Below are positions 49,748 to 58,755 of a DNA stretch of 64,000 nucleotides, one piece after another (position 1 is the first letter of the stretch; each line of letters begins with the position of its first letter). The stretch covers positions 1 to 64,000 of the forward strand of contig QOAO01000010.1 of assembly GCA_003978105.1 (NCBI GenBank), in the 5' to 3' direction. Made by a program: the position numbers and the translations under genes. The notes beneath the pieces are model-generated. The model was not told the origin of the DNA. It ran no database searches and saw nothing but the letters and a program-made list of their open reading frames with translations. The DNA comes from Thermovibrio sp. Lineage in GTDB: Bacteria > Aquificota > Desulfurobacteriia > Desulfurobacteriales > Desulfurobacteriaceae.

Positions 49748-50396
49748 ACTCTGAAAGCAAATCTTGAAAGAAACCAACAAATTTAACCTTCCCTCTCTCT
49801 AAAAAGAGAACTCTGTCAGAGAGCTCCTTTATCTCAAATGGGTCGTGTGTTATGTGAATTACTGTTGTTTTACCTTTAAGACCTTTGAGAAAACTTATTA
49901 AAGATACCTTTGTAAAAAAATCAAGTTGGTTGAGGGGTTCATCAAAAATTAAAAGGTTGGGTTTTGAAAGAAGAGCTCTTGCAATGGCTACCCTTTGAGC
50001 TTCGCCTCCGGAAACTTTTGAAGGTTTTTCATCAAGAATATCTAAAATTCCAAAAAAACTTGAAATTTCCTCTATTTCCTTCAAGTTAGGCTTTTCACCT
50101 CTCACTCTAAAGGGAAAGGATAGATTTTCAAAAATACTCATGTGGGGAAAGAGAGAGGGATTTTGGGAAATGTAGGCTATTCTTCGCCTTTCAATAGGAA
50201 GTTTCGTAATATCTGTTCCGTTGAGTAGGATTTTTCCTTTGTCAGGCTTCTCTATCCCAGCAATTATCCTTGCAGTCATACTTTTTCCTGCACCACTTTT
50301 TCCGAAGATAAAGAAGTACTCATTCTCCTTTATCTCAAAAGAAATTGACAGCTCGAAATTGGAAAGTCCCTTTTTAAAGTCAACCTCAAGAAACAC
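49722..50396 (-). CDS. wtpC: molybdate/tungstate ABC transporter ATP-binding protein
   Basis: The 224-residue ATPase has Walker A FGKSGAGKSMTARIIAG, the ABC signature VSGGEAQRVAIARALL, Walker B LLIFDEPLNQLD and the switch His in VIHITHDPFE. It lacks the C-terminal TOBE/MOP domain of ModC, so metal feedback through that domain is absent. GTG start with GGAGAT upstream, overlapping wtpB. Its end overlaps mobB on the other strand. Confidence 0.9.
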   Translation of the reverse strand: MFLEVDFKKGLSNFELSISFEIKENEYFFIFGKSGAGKSMTARIIAGIEKPDKGKILLNGTDITKLPIERRRIAYISQNPSLFPHMSIFENLSFPFRVRGEKPNLKEIEEISSFFGILDILDEKPSKVSGGEAQRVAIARALLSKPNLLIFDEPLNQLDFFTKVSLISFLKGLKGKTTVIHITHDPFEIKELSDRVLFLERGKVKFVGFFQDLLSEFNFSFPSL

Positions 50397-51174
50397 GTAA
50401 GTATCTCCTGTGAGGTATGGATAGAATAACGGAAAAGATTAACAAACTCAGCAGAGTTACGATAAAGGCTATCGGAGTTGAAGAGTCCAAGCCGTAATTT
50501 TCAAAACGCTCGTACATTAAAATAGGAACAGTCTTCGGATAGTAGGCTATTATGAGGAGAGCTCCCATCTCACTTACAGCTCTGGCAAAGGCAAGAACGG
50601 CTCCCCTTAAAATAAAGGGGGTGCTCAAAGGAAGAACAATCAGGCTGAAAACCTTAAAAGGAGAGGCTCCCAAAGTCTTAGCTGTCCAGATTAACTCTCT
50701 ATCGATAGATTCAAATCCAGCAAGCGATGATGTTACAATGTACGAGATACTAACAAAACACGTAACAACGACTATTCCATAGATGGTATCTACAAACGTA
50801 ATTCCCAACTTAGAAAAGATCTCTCCTAAGAGGGACCTTGAATTTAAAAGTTCCAAGAATATTATTCCAACAGCAGCGTGGGGAATTACTATGGGTAAGT
50901 CAAACAGCCCTTCTAAGAACTTCCTTCCCTTAAACTTGCTTAGAGAGAGTACGTATGCAGCAGGAACTCCTAACGTAATGCCTAAGACTGTTGAAAAGGT
51001 TGCTCCCTCAAATGTGGTGAAGAGGGCACTCCAAACTTCCCTGTCTTTCAGAGTTTTAAGGAAGTTTTCTGTGTTAAGGGAGAAAAACAGGTGAATAATA
51101 GGAAGGACTACAAACAAAAGCGATAGGGCAGAAAGGGTTAAGATTAGGGCTCTAAAGTAGTTTGTTTTGCTCAT
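50386..51174 (-). CDS. wtpB: molybdate/tungstate ABC transporter permease
   Basis: A 262-residue permease with six membrane segments and the EAA loop ELIWTAKTLGASPFKVFSLIVLPLS, which contacts the ATPase. TLGITLGVPAAYVLSLSKF and LPIVIPHAAVGIIFLELL are typical of the ModB/WtpB family. The ATG overlaps the wtpA stop (ATGA), and its end overlaps wtpC by 11 bases, so the three genes are coupled. Confidence 0.93.
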   Translation of the reverse strand: MSKTNYFRALILTLSALSLLFVVLPIIHLFFSLNTENFLKTLKDREVWSALFTTFEGATFSTVLGITLGVPAAYVLSLSKFKGRKFLEGLFDLPIVIPHAAVGIIFLELLNSRSLLGEIFSKLGITFVDTIYGIVVVTCFVSISYIVTSSLAGFESIDRELIWTAKTLGASPFKVFSLIVLPLSTPFILRGAVLAFARAVSEMGALLIIAYYPKTVPILMYERFENYGLDSSTPIAFIVTLLSLLIFSVILSIPHRRYLRVS

Positions 51175-52139
51175 CTTTTGTTAGCTTGAATTAAAATAGG
51201 AGGACATATAGGTTCCTGATAGTTCCTCCTTAAAATTTCTGCTCCCTCCCTTGAAATTATAAAATTTTCCCAGAGATTAGCCTCTTTTGGGTGGGGAGCT
51301 CCCAATACGGTAGTAATTCCGTAAACTATTGGCTTTCCCTTAATCAACTTCCCGTTTGCCAACCTAACAGAAACTTTTGAATAGAGGTCCTTCAATTTGA
51401 TGCTTGACAAGTTTATTTCAGGAGGTAACTCTACAAATTTTAGCCTATGCTGAAGGGCTACACTCTTATACTCAAAGGCGTAATCTATGGTACCATTTTC
51501 AAGTAACCCTAAGAGGGCAACTGCCTTAGGCCTTATAAAAATGTGAGGATTGGTCCTTAAGCTGTTTAGAACAGTAATTAAAATTCCATTTCGTTTCTTT
51601 GTTAAGGAAATATTGGAGCTTGATAGGAGATTTTCAAATACTGGCCTTTTATAGTAAAAATCAGCCAAACCTAAGGCCATAAGGGTTCTATATCCACAAG
51701 GGTCAAGGTTCGGATTTGAAAAACCCCATTTGACACCGCTCTTCTTCAGAATTTCGTACCAGTTGTTTCTTTTAATCGCCTCAGAGTATTTAGACCTATC
51801 GGTGTAGCAGAGAACGAGTTCGTTTCTTGCAAATGCATAAACATGGTCTGAGAACTTTGGAAACATTAGATTAGGAATTAAAGAATAATCGGCACTTGCA
51901 ACAACATCACAGTTTTTTTTCAAATCTGTTACTTTTCTTATTGCCTGAACGCTGCCGCTCGGTTCAAGTCTTACGTCGATTTCGGGGTGTAAACGTTCAA
52001 ACTTTCTCTTAGCCGCTTTGAAGGGTACAGTTAAACTGCCTGCGTGAAATACAATCAAATGCACTTTTTCTGCAGAAAAGGAAGGCAGAGGAAGAACAGA
52101 AAATATAAGAAAAGTATAAATTAAGTAGCTGAACCTCAT
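51171..52139 (-). CDS. wtpA: tungstate/molybdate-binding protein WtpA
   Basis: The 322-residue periplasmic binding protein follows the WtpA rather than the ModA pattern: VFHAGSLTVPFKAAKRKFE, EPSGSVQAIRKVTDL, ASADYSLIPNLM, GFSNPNLDPCGYRTLMALGL and AFEYKSVALQ. WtpA proteins bind tungstate and molybdate with very high affinity. The signal peptide is MRFSYLIYTFLIFSVLPLPSFSA with cleavage after it, which fits the start at 52139 (AGGGA seven bases upstream) better than an ATG at 52160 that lacks a site. Supply of W or Mo to the formate dehydrogenase is the likely purpose. Confidence 0.92.
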   Translation of the reverse strand: MRFSYLIYTFLIFSVLPLPSFSAEKVHLIVFHAGSLTVPFKAAKRKFERLHPEIDVRLEPSGSVQAIRKVTDLKKNCDVVASADYSLIPNLMFPKFSDHVYAFARNELVLCYTDRSKYSEAIKRNNWYEILKKSGVKWGFSNPNLDPCGYRTLMALGLADFYYKRPVFENLLSSSNISLTKKRNGILITVLNSLRTNPHIFIRPKAVALLGLLENGTIDYAFEYKSVALQHRLKFVELPPEINLSSIKLKDLYSKVSVRLANGKLIKGKPIVYGITTVLGAPHPKEANLWENFIISREGAEILRRNYQEPICPPILIQANKR

Positions 52140-52182
52140 CAAAAATTCCCTAATTCTCATAAAATTCAGTCTGATTGTACGT

Positions 52183-53031
52183 TTAATTTTTTTCTACCTT
52201 AATTAGGTGGTGAGAGAGCCCTGCCTTGTCCTTATCAATTCCAAAAGCATAGGCCATTATCTCGGGAAGGAAAGAGGATGGCACCTTTGGGGGATTTTCC
52301 ATGTTCGTCTGATAAATATCAAAGGACTTAAAACACAAGGGACAGGGTGTAGCAACAATGTCCGCACCTACCTTCTTAACTCCTCCCAAGATTCTGTCAA
52401 GCTTTTTTAAGGTCATTGACTTATCTGTAAAGAAGGCGTGGTATCCGCAGCAGGCATCCTTACCCTCAAAATCGTCGGCAACCTCTGCTCCCAAAGCCTT
52501 GAGTATCTCCTGAAGGGAAGATGGGTTATCGCTGTTATCTATTGCTATCTCTTTAGGATATAGAACGTGGCATCCGTAGTAGGCTGCAACCTTCCATCCC
52601 TTTAAAGGTCTTTTTACAGCCTTCCTTATTTTTTCGTATCCTACAACGTCCCTGAAGAAGTCAAGTAGATGGTAGATTCTATTTGTTCCTCCATACTCAA
52701 GGCCTTCTTCCTTTAAAAGCTCGTTTATCTCATCCCTCAATTTTTTGTTAGTATCGAGAGCTCTCTTTGCCTTTGCAATAACCATGTAGCAGGTATTACA
52801 CGAAACGAGCATGTCCAACCCTTTGGCTTCTGCGAGGGCAATGTTCCTTGCATTTATCGCATACGATAGTTTTCTGTTCTCCTCATCTATTGTATTTCCG
52901 CCGCAGCAGGTGGTCTCCTCTAAGAGAACAAGGTCAACGTCCAACCTCTTAAATGTCTCCTTCATTGTTTCAAACATATGGGCATCCTGCCCTTGAAAAC
53001 AGCATCCCTGATAAAATCCTACCTTAATCAC
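52183..53031 (-). CDS. CCG-domain (HdrB/SdhE-like) subunit of Frd module A
   Basis: A 282-residue cytosolic protein with two cysteine-rich CCG domains: C10, C42-C43-G, C78 and C81, then C154, C194-C195-G, C230 and C233. Such domains bind noncubane [4Fe-4S] clusters or zinc in HdrB, in SdhE of type E succinate:quinone reductases, and in the C-terminal part of thiol:fumarate reductase TfrB. It is the third gene after frdA and frdB and likely carries electrons between FrdB and a quinone, thiol or membrane surface. No classical SdhC/SdhD anchors are present. All eight cysteine positions match those of the module B protein. Confidence 0.9.
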   Translation of the reverse strand: MIKVGFYQGCCFQGQDAHMFETMKETFKRLDVDLVLLEETTCCGGNTIDEENRKLSYAINARNIALAEAKGLDMLVSCNTCYMVIAKAKRALDTNKKLRDEINELLKEEGLEYGGTNRIYHLLDFFRDVVGYEKIRKAVKRPLKGWKVAAYYGCHVLYPKEIAIDNSDNPSSLQEILKALGAEVADDFEGKDACCGYHAFFTDKSMTLKKLDRILGGVKKVGADIVATPCPLCFKSFDIYQTNMENPPKVPSSFLPEIMAYAFGIDKDKAGLSHHLIKVEKN

Positions 53032-54146
53032 TATTCACCTCCAAAAAGTCCTTTTAACTTTGAAATGAGTCCCTTGGAGCTCTCTCCCTTCTCGTGAACC
53101 TTATCAACTATCGTACATATATCGGCCTTGAAAATGTCACTGACCATTTTGTCAATCTTTCTAACATGTGAGAAGTCCAAGTCAAGAGCTCTGTCCTCTT
53201 TAGAGAGAATTTCAAGGTATATGTCCCTAAACTTCATAAGTCCCTTTGTAGGCTTAGGAACTTCCCATACCTCAACTCCCATCTCCGTATAGGCTTTCGT
53301 GAGTTTTTCCCTTGCTTCCCTATTTCCGTAAACCTCTTCAGGAAGGTAGAGCCTGTTAATCTGTCCCGTGGCGTATATCCAATCAACAAAGTGTTTGAGT
53401 TTTTTAGCTCCAGGCTTATCAGTGAACCCTTTCTTAACAGCCTGTCCTCTTAAGTTCTGAATGTCCTCAGCAGGCTTCACTCCCTTTGGACAGACGTACA
53501 AACACTTCTGACACTGAACGCAGCTCCAAAGTCCTCCGGAGATTGAGTACCTTATTCTCTTTTCTTTTGCGGTTTCTATGTCTCTCCTATCAACCTGAAA
53601 TCTATAAGCCCTTGAAAATGCAAAGGGTCCTCTGTATCTATCGTTGTCGGCAACAGCCTCACACTCTGAGTAACAGGAGAAACAGAGCATACAGTGAATC
53701 TGGTCCTTATAAGCCTCCAACTCCTCAGGATAGATGATGCTCTCGTGCATCGGGTCGATTGGAACAACCCTTGGGTCTGGAACGAGCCATGGAATTAGGG
53801 TTTTCATCTTCTCAATTGGCTTATCAATATCAACAACTAAATCCTTTATAACTTTCATGTGGTTGAGAGGTTCTACTCTCAGGGGCTTACCTTTCCAGGT
53901 TTCAACGAGCTCCCTCATAGGAGTTTTGCAGGCAAGTTTTGTTTTTCCGTTAACCTTCATGGAACAGGAACCACAGACCTCACTCCTACAGAAAACCCTG
54001 AAGGCCAAAGTTGAGTCAATGTTGTCCTTTATGTAGAGAAGGGCATTTAGTAATGTACCCTCAACGGGAACTTCATAATCCTTATAGTAGGGAGCTTGGT
54101 CCTTTTCAGGGTCGTATCTAAAAACTCTGAGTATTGCGGTTTCCAT
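53031..54146 (-). CDS. fumarate reductase/succinate dehydrogenase iron-sulfur subunit, module A
   Basis: A 371-residue FrdB/SdhB. The [2Fe-2S] ligands are C53, C58, C61 and C73. Two cysteine clusters follow: C152, C155, C158, C162 and C209, C212, C215, C219. C212 replaces the non-Cys residue found in classical [3Fe-4S] FrdB, which suggests that the third centre is [4Fe-4S] as in archaeal type E enzymes. About 75 residues after the ferredoxin-like core form a Lys-rich extension (to residue 371) that the module B protein largely lacks. The stop meets the next gene's ATG. Confidence 0.95.
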   Translation of the reverse strand: METAILRVFRYDPEKDQAPYYKDYEVPVEGTLLNALLYIKDNIDSTLAFRVFCRSEVCGSCSMKVNGKTKLACKTPMRELVETWKGKPLRVEPLNHMKVIKDLVVDIDKPIEKMKTLIPWLVPDPRVVPIDPMHESIIYPEELEAYKDQIHCMLCFSCYSECEAVADNDRYRGPFAFSRAYRFQVDRRDIETAKEKRIRYSISGGLWSCVQCQKCLYVCPKGVKPAEDIQNLRGQAVKKGFTDKPGAKKLKHFVDWIYATGQINRLYLPEEVYGNREAREKLTKAYTEMGVEVWEVPKPTKGLMKFRDIYLEILSKEDRALDLDFSHVRKIDKMVSDIFKADICTIVDKVHEKGESSKGLISKLKGLFGGE

Positions 54147-54157
54147 AACTATCCTCC

Positions 54158-55852
54158 TTAGTACTTCCTTTCCTCAGGTGGAAACTTCTTGATAACTACA
54201 GGTTTCCAAGAAAGTTCGTAAGAGCTATCCTCTTTAAGTTTAATTACAGAGTGCTTTAAGAAGTTTTTATCGTCCCTATTAGGAAAGTCCTTTCTTGCAT
54301 GAGCTCCCCTGCTTTCCTTCCTCTCTATAGCAGGGACGGCAATAGCAGGAGCCAAATCGACCAAATTGAGAAACTCAAGGGCTGTGATTAAATCGGTGTT
54401 AAACTTTTTGCTTGTATCGTAAACTTTTATGTGTTTAGCTCTTTCCTTTATCTCGTAGAGTTTTTCCAATCCTTCCTTCATAGAGGACTCTTCCCTAAAT
54501 ACTCCAAAGTGTTTCATCATAACGTTCCCAAGCTCTTTCCTGAGGTCGGCAATTCTTTCCTTCCCATCAGATTCCATGAGCTCAAGAATCCTTCTCTCAT
54601 CATCTTTGACCTTTGCCAGTGAAGGATTTGTCTCAGGAGCTTCATCGGCATACTTAACTGCTTCAAGAGCCGTTAATCTCCCGTAAACCAAAACGTCAAG
54701 AAGTGAGTTTCCTCCAAGTCTGTTTGCCCCATGAACAGAAACACAAGCACACTCACCTGCTGCATAGAGTCCCTTAATAGGGGTTCTTCCTAACTTATCC
54801 GTATCAATTCCACCCATTGAGTAGTGAGCCGTTGGAGCAATCGGAATTGGTTCCTTAACAGGGTCAACTCCCTCATAAAGAATTGCATGCTCTCTCGTTT
54901 GAGGAAGCCTCTCGTTTATCTTTTCCTCACCCAAGTGGGTTAAATCTAAACAGATGTAGTCACCCTTTGGCCCGCAACCTCTACCTTCATCAATTTCGGT
55001 TTGTATAGCTCTTGCAACAATGTCCCTTGGAGCAAGCTCCATCTTCTCCGGAGCATACCTCTTCATGAACCTTTCACCTTCCTTATTTCTCAGGTAACCA
55101 CCCTCACCCCTTGCTCCCTCTGTAACTAAAATTCCCGTTTTTGCAAGTCCTGTAGGGTGAAACTGAATGAATTCCATATCCTTTAAAGGTAATCCAGCTC
55201 TAAGTACAGCTGCAGTTCCGTCTCCTGTATTTCCTAAGGCGTTTGACGTTCTGTTCCAGTAAACCCTTGCATGACCTCCGGTAGCTAAAATCACAGCCTT
55301 AGTCTTTATTAGGTGAACTCCTCCATTTCTAATATCCCAGGCTGTTATTCCCTCAACCCTTTCTCCGTTGTGAATAATTGAGAGGAGAAACCACTCGTTT
55401 AAAAAAGTCACATTGTTCTTTAAGCACTGCTCGTACAACGTTTGAAGTATGTAAAACCCTGTCTTATCAGCTGCATAACAGGTTCTTGGAAAGGAAGCTC
55501 CTCCGAAAGGCCTTTGAGCTATTCTTCCATCAGGTCTTCTTGAAAAAGGAACCCCCCTGTGGGCTATATCGTATATAACGGCAGCACCCATTTTGCACAT
55601 TATGTCAACGGCATCCTGGTCGGCTAAGAAGTCGCTCCCTTTTACAGTATCGTAAGCATGGGCCTCAGGACTATCCCCAACGGAGTGAGTTAAAACTGCG
55701 TTAATTCCTCCCTCGGCAGCCCCAGTGTGGGAACGGGTAGGATAAACTTTTGTTATGACTGCAACTTTTAAAATCGTGTTTTCGGCCGTCCAGAGTGCAG
55801 AGTAGAGTCCTGCTCCTCCGCCACCAACTATAACTATATCGTACTCTATCAT
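54158..55852 (-). CDS. fumarate reductase/succinate dehydrogenase flavoprotein, module A
   Basis: A 564-residue FrdA/SdhA. The Rossmann start is YDIVIVGGGGAGLYSAL. H42 in RSHTGAAEGGINA is the covalent FAD ligand, EFIQFHPTGLAKTG and TEGARGEGGYLRN hold substrate-site His and Arg, and HGANRLGGNSLLD is the C-terminal FAD motif. It ends in KKFPPEERKY. No Tat signal is seen, so the active site faces the cytoplasm, unlike the periplasmic MfrA of Wolinella. It starts the minus-strand module behind GGAGG. Direction of catalysis cannot be read from sequence. Confidence 0.95.
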   Translation of the reverse strand: MIEYDIVIVGGGGAGLYSALWTAENTILKVAVITKVYPTRSHTGAAEGGINAVLTHSVGDSPEAHAYDTVKGSDFLADQDAVDIMCKMGAAVIYDIAHRGVPFSRRPDGRIAQRPFGGASFPRTCYAADKTGFYILQTLYEQCLKNNVTFLNEWFLLSIIHNGERVEGITAWDIRNGGVHLIKTKAVILATGGHARVYWNRTSNALGNTGDGTAAVLRAGLPLKDMEFIQFHPTGLAKTGILVTEGARGEGGYLRNKEGERFMKRYAPEKMELAPRDIVARAIQTEIDEGRGCGPKGDYICLDLTHLGEEKINERLPQTREHAILYEGVDPVKEPIPIAPTAHYSMGGIDTDKLGRTPIKGLYAAGECACVSVHGANRLGGNSLLDVLVYGRLTALEAVKYADEAPETNPSLAKVKDDERRILELMESDGKERIADLRKELGNVMMKHFGVFREESSMKEGLEKLYEIKERAKHIKVYDTSKKFNTDLITALEFLNLVDLAPAIAVPAIERKESRGAHARKDFPNRDDKNFLKHSVIKLKEDSSYELSWKPVVIKKFPPEERKY

Positions 55853-56074
55853 TAAAAAAACCTCCGTATAATTAGATTGTTTTTATTTTATGAATTTTCT
55901 CAATCAATACTAATTTTACAAAATTTTTACAATTTATTTAAGCTGACTTTTAGGAGGAAGTTTCAATTTCAAACATACTTTGGAATTCTAATTATAAAAT
56001 TAACAATAAATTGAATTGATTAGAAAATAAGAGATAAAATTTCAGAATAAATGATAAAAACTCAGGGAGGTTGT
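55853..56074. promoter_or_regulatory. AT-rich divergent control region between the two Frd modules
   Basis: This 222-nt region is far richer in A and T than the neighbouring genes and carries the promoters of both modules. TTTACAA occurs twice 11 nt apart (55915-55921 and 55926-55932), one helical turn, which could form an operator. A ribosome-site-like AGGAGG at 55952 has no start codon after it. No protein-coding frame is supported. Confidence 0.55.
56011..56040 (+). promoter_or_regulatory. candidate promoter for Frd module B
   Basis: TTGAAT (56011-56016) and TAAAAT (56035-56040) are 18 nt apart, with 4 and 5 matches to consensus. The predicted transcript start near 56047 leaves a leader of about 28 nt with GGGAGG before the ATG at 56075. 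Confidence 0.35.
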
Positions 56075-57775
56075 ATGCTTCAGTACGACATTTTAATAGT
56101 AGGTGCCGGTGGCGGTGGCCTCTATGCAGCTCTGGAAACGAGCAAAAGAAAGGGGCTTAGAGTCGCGGTAATAAGTAAGGTCTTTCCTACACGCTCCCAT
56201 ACAGGGGCAGCTCAAGGAGGAATAAACGCGGCCTTGGGGAACGTAGCTCCAGACAGTCCTGAAAAGCACACTTACGATACGGTAAAGGGAAGCGATTTCT
56301 TGGCCGACCAGGACGCTGTTGAGCTTATGTGTGAAATGGCTCCAAAAATAATAAGGGAAATGGAGCACATGGGTCTTCCCTTTTCAAGGTTAAACGATGG
56401 ACGGATTGCCCAAAGACCATTTGGAGGAGCTTCCTTTCCGAGAACCTGTTACGCAGCTGATAAAACAGGACATGTCATGCTCCAAACCCTCTATGAGCAG
56501 TGTTTGAAGAATGAAGTAACCTTCCTAAACGAGTGGTTTGCACTCAAACTTATTCACAACGGAGAGAGGATTTCTGGCATTGTGGCTATAAACCTTAAAA
56601 CGGGAGAAGTTGAAGGAATTAGAGCGAAGGCCGTTATTCTCGCTACAGGAGGGCATGGAAGAATCTACTGGAACAGGACATCAAACGCTTTAGGAAATAC
56701 GGGAGATGGTCCTGCTATAGCCTTAAGGGCAGGAGTTACACTGAAGGATATGGAGTTTGTTCAATTTCACCCAACGGGATTGAAGAGAACGGGAATCCTC
56801 GTTACAGAGGGAGCAAGGGGTGAGGGAGGCTACCTGATAAACAAGGACGGCGAGAGGTTCATGAAGAGGTATGCTCCGGAAAAGATGGAGCTTGCTCCAA
56901 GGGATTTGGTCTCAAGGGCTATAGAGACAGAGATAATGGAGGGAAGGGGATTTAAAGACTCTGAGGGTAATGAGTTTGTTTACCTCGATTTGAGACACTT
57001 AGGAAGGGACAAAATATTAGAGAGACTCCCTCAAATTAGAGAACTTGCAATCGATTTTGAGGGAGTTGACCCTATAGAAGAGCCTATTCCTGTAAGGCCT
57101 ACGGCGCATTACTCGATGGGTGGAATTGATGCAGATAAGTTTGGAAGAACTCCACTTAAGGGACTTTACGCCATAGGGGAGTGTGCATGTATATCGGTCC
57201 ACGGAGCAAATAGACTCGGAGGAAACTCGCTCCTTGATATTGTTGTCTTTGGAAAGATTGCCGGCGAGGATGCTGCCAATTTTGTCTCCGAAATCGGTTT
57301 TTCAGAGTTCAGCGAATCTGCCGTTAGGGATGAGGAGAGGAAGATTGAGGAGCTCTTTGAAAATGAGGGAACGGAAAAGCTCCATAAGCTCAGGAGTGAA
57401 CTCTCAGATGCAATGAGCAGGGGCGTTGGCATATTCAGGGAAGAGAAAAAGATGAAGGAGGCCCTTGAAAAAATAAGGGAGATTAAGGAGAGAGCCAAGA
57501 AGCTTAAAGTTTACGATAGAGAAAGAAGCTTTAATACAAATCTTCAGCAGACCTTGGAGTTCCTCAACATGGTTGAGGTTGCAGAAACCATCGCCTTTTC
57601 AGCAATAGAGAGGAAGGAGAGCAGGGGAGCTCACTACAGAACCGATTATCCAAAGAGGGACGATGAAAACTTCCTAAAACACTCACTGGTTATTAGGAAG
57701 GAGGACGGGGAGCTCTCAATCTCCTGGAAACCTGTGAAAATAACGAAGTTCCAGCCTGAAGAGAGAAAGTACTAA
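56075..57775 (+). CDS. fumarate reductase/succinate dehydrogenase flavoprotein, module B
   Basis: A 566-residue paralogue of the module A flavoprotein. YDILIVGAGGGGLYAAL starts the FAD domain, H42 lies in RSHTGAAQGGINA, and EFVQFHPTGLKRTG, TEGARGEGGYLIN and HGANRLGGNSLLD are all kept. The end TKFQPEERKY mirrors the other copy. The ATG at 56075 follows GGGAGG by four bases; an ATG 24 bases upstream would include the ribosome site. No Tat signal is present. frdB follows after nine bases. Confidence 0.95.
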   Translation: MLQYDILIVGAGGGGLYAALETSKRKGLRVAVISKVFPTRSHTGAAQGGINAALGNVAPDSPEKHTYDTVKGSDFLADQDAVELMCEMAPKIIREMEHMGLPFSRLNDGRIAQRPFGGASFPRTCYAADKTGHVMLQTLYEQCLKNEVTFLNEWFALKLIHNGERISGIVAINLKTGEVEGIRAKAVILATGGHGRIYWNRTSNALGNTGDGPAIALRAGVTLKDMEFVQFHPTGLKRTGILVTEGARGEGGYLINKDGERFMKRYAPEKMELAPRDLVSRAIETEIMEGRGFKDSEGNEFVYLDLRHLGRDKILERLPQIRELAIDFEGVDPIEEPIPVRPTAHYSMGGIDADKFGRTPLKGLYAIGECACISVHGANRLGGNSLLDIVVFGKIAGEDAANFVSEIGFSEFSESAVRDEERKIEELFENEGTEKLHKLRSELSDAMSRGVGIFREEKKMKEALEKIREIKERAKKLKVYDRERSFNTNLQQTLEFLNMVEVAETIAFSAIERKESRGAHYRTDYPKRDDENFLKHSLVIRKEDGELSISWKPVKITKFQPEERKY

Positions 57776-57784
57776 GGGGGAGTT

Positions 57785-58753
57785 ATGAAAAGCAGAAAAG
57801 TTACGTTTAGAATAAGGAGGTTTAACCCTAAAAAGGACGAGAATCCCTACTATCAGGACTTTGAGTTGGAAGTTCCAAGGGGAATGACAATTCTTGAAGC
57901 CCTCCAGCAAATTAAGGATACTCACGACCCGACCCTTTCCTTTAGGGCATACTGCAGGAGTGCGATCTGTGGTTCCTGTGCAGTTAAGGTAAACGGTTTT
58001 CCAAAACTTGCCTGCAAAACTCAGGTATTTAAAGAACTTGATAAGTTTCAAACAGATACATTAACCATAGAACCCTTGGACAACATGGAGGTTGTGAGGG
58101 ATTTAATCGTAGATTGGGACAAACCTTTGGAGAGATTAAAGAAGATGAGGACATACCTCATTCCAAATCCGGAGGTCGTTCCAAGTACACTTGATGAGGA
58201 GAGCAGGGTTTATCCTGAGGAGCTCAAAAAGTTTGACACATTTACAGACTGTATCCTCTGTACCTCCTGTTTCTCCTCGTGTACAGCCTCCCAGTTGGAC
58301 GAGAACTACGGGGGGCCCTTCCAACTTTCAAGGGTCTACAGGTTTGCAGTTGACCCGAGGGATGCCTTGGGAAAGGAGAGGTCAAAGGTGGGTTATGCTT
58401 TTGATATGTGGAACTGTGTAAGGTGTAACAAGTGTGCAGATGTTTGTCCTAAGCACATCTCCCCTGTTGATGGAATTATGAAATTAAGGGGGCTCTCAAT
58501 TGATGTTGGACTTAGAAACAATCCCGGTGCAAGGCACGTCATGGCATTCTACAAGTCTCTCCTTGATTCTGGAATGTTAAACGAGGTTCTGCTTCCACTG
58601 AGAACAAAGGGAATTAAGGGAATTTTGGAAAACCTTCCCGTTGGGATAAAAATGATTTTGAAGGGGAAAGCCCACTCTCCTATTCAAAAGCCAATCTTCG
58701 AACATGAGAACTTGGTTAAACTGATTAAATTAGCCATGGAGTTGGAGGTTTAG
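57785..58753 (+). CDS. fumarate reductase/succinate dehydrogenase iron-sulfur subunit, module B
   Basis: A 322-residue FrdB/SdhB. The [2Fe-2S] ligands are C57, C62, C65 and C77. The later clusters are C156, C159, C162, C166 and C211, C214, C217, C221. C214 fills the position that is normally not Cys in [3Fe-4S] enzymes, so the third centre may be [4Fe-4S]. It lacks most of the C-terminal extension seen in module A. Two bases separate it from the CCG gene. Confidence 0.95.
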   Translation: MKSRKVTFRIRRFNPKKDENPYYQDFELEVPRGMTILEALQQIKDTHDPTLSFRAYCRSAICGSCAVKVNGFPKLACKTQVFKELDKFQTDTLTIEPLDNMEVVRDLIVDWDKPLERLKKMRTYLIPNPEVVPSTLDEESRVYPEELKKFDTFTDCILCTSCFSSCTASQLDENYGGPFQLSRVYRFAVDPRDALGKERSKVGYAFDMWNCVRCNKCADVCPKHISPVDGIMKLRGLSIDVGLRNNPGARHVMAFYKSLLDSGMLNEVLLPLRTKGIKGILENLPVGIKMILKGKAHSPIQKPIFEHENLVKLIKLAMELEV

Positions 58754-58755
58754 AT

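Noticed and set aside
55951..55960. Ribosome-site-like AGGAGG in the Frd control region, possibly a leader peptide
   Set aside because: No ATG, GTG or TTG follows within usable distance on the plus strand and no frame is open.
56051..56074. Earlier ATG for the module B flavoprotein
   Set aside because: It would place GGGAGG within the gene and add residues ahead of the FAD-binding start; no ribosome site precedes it.
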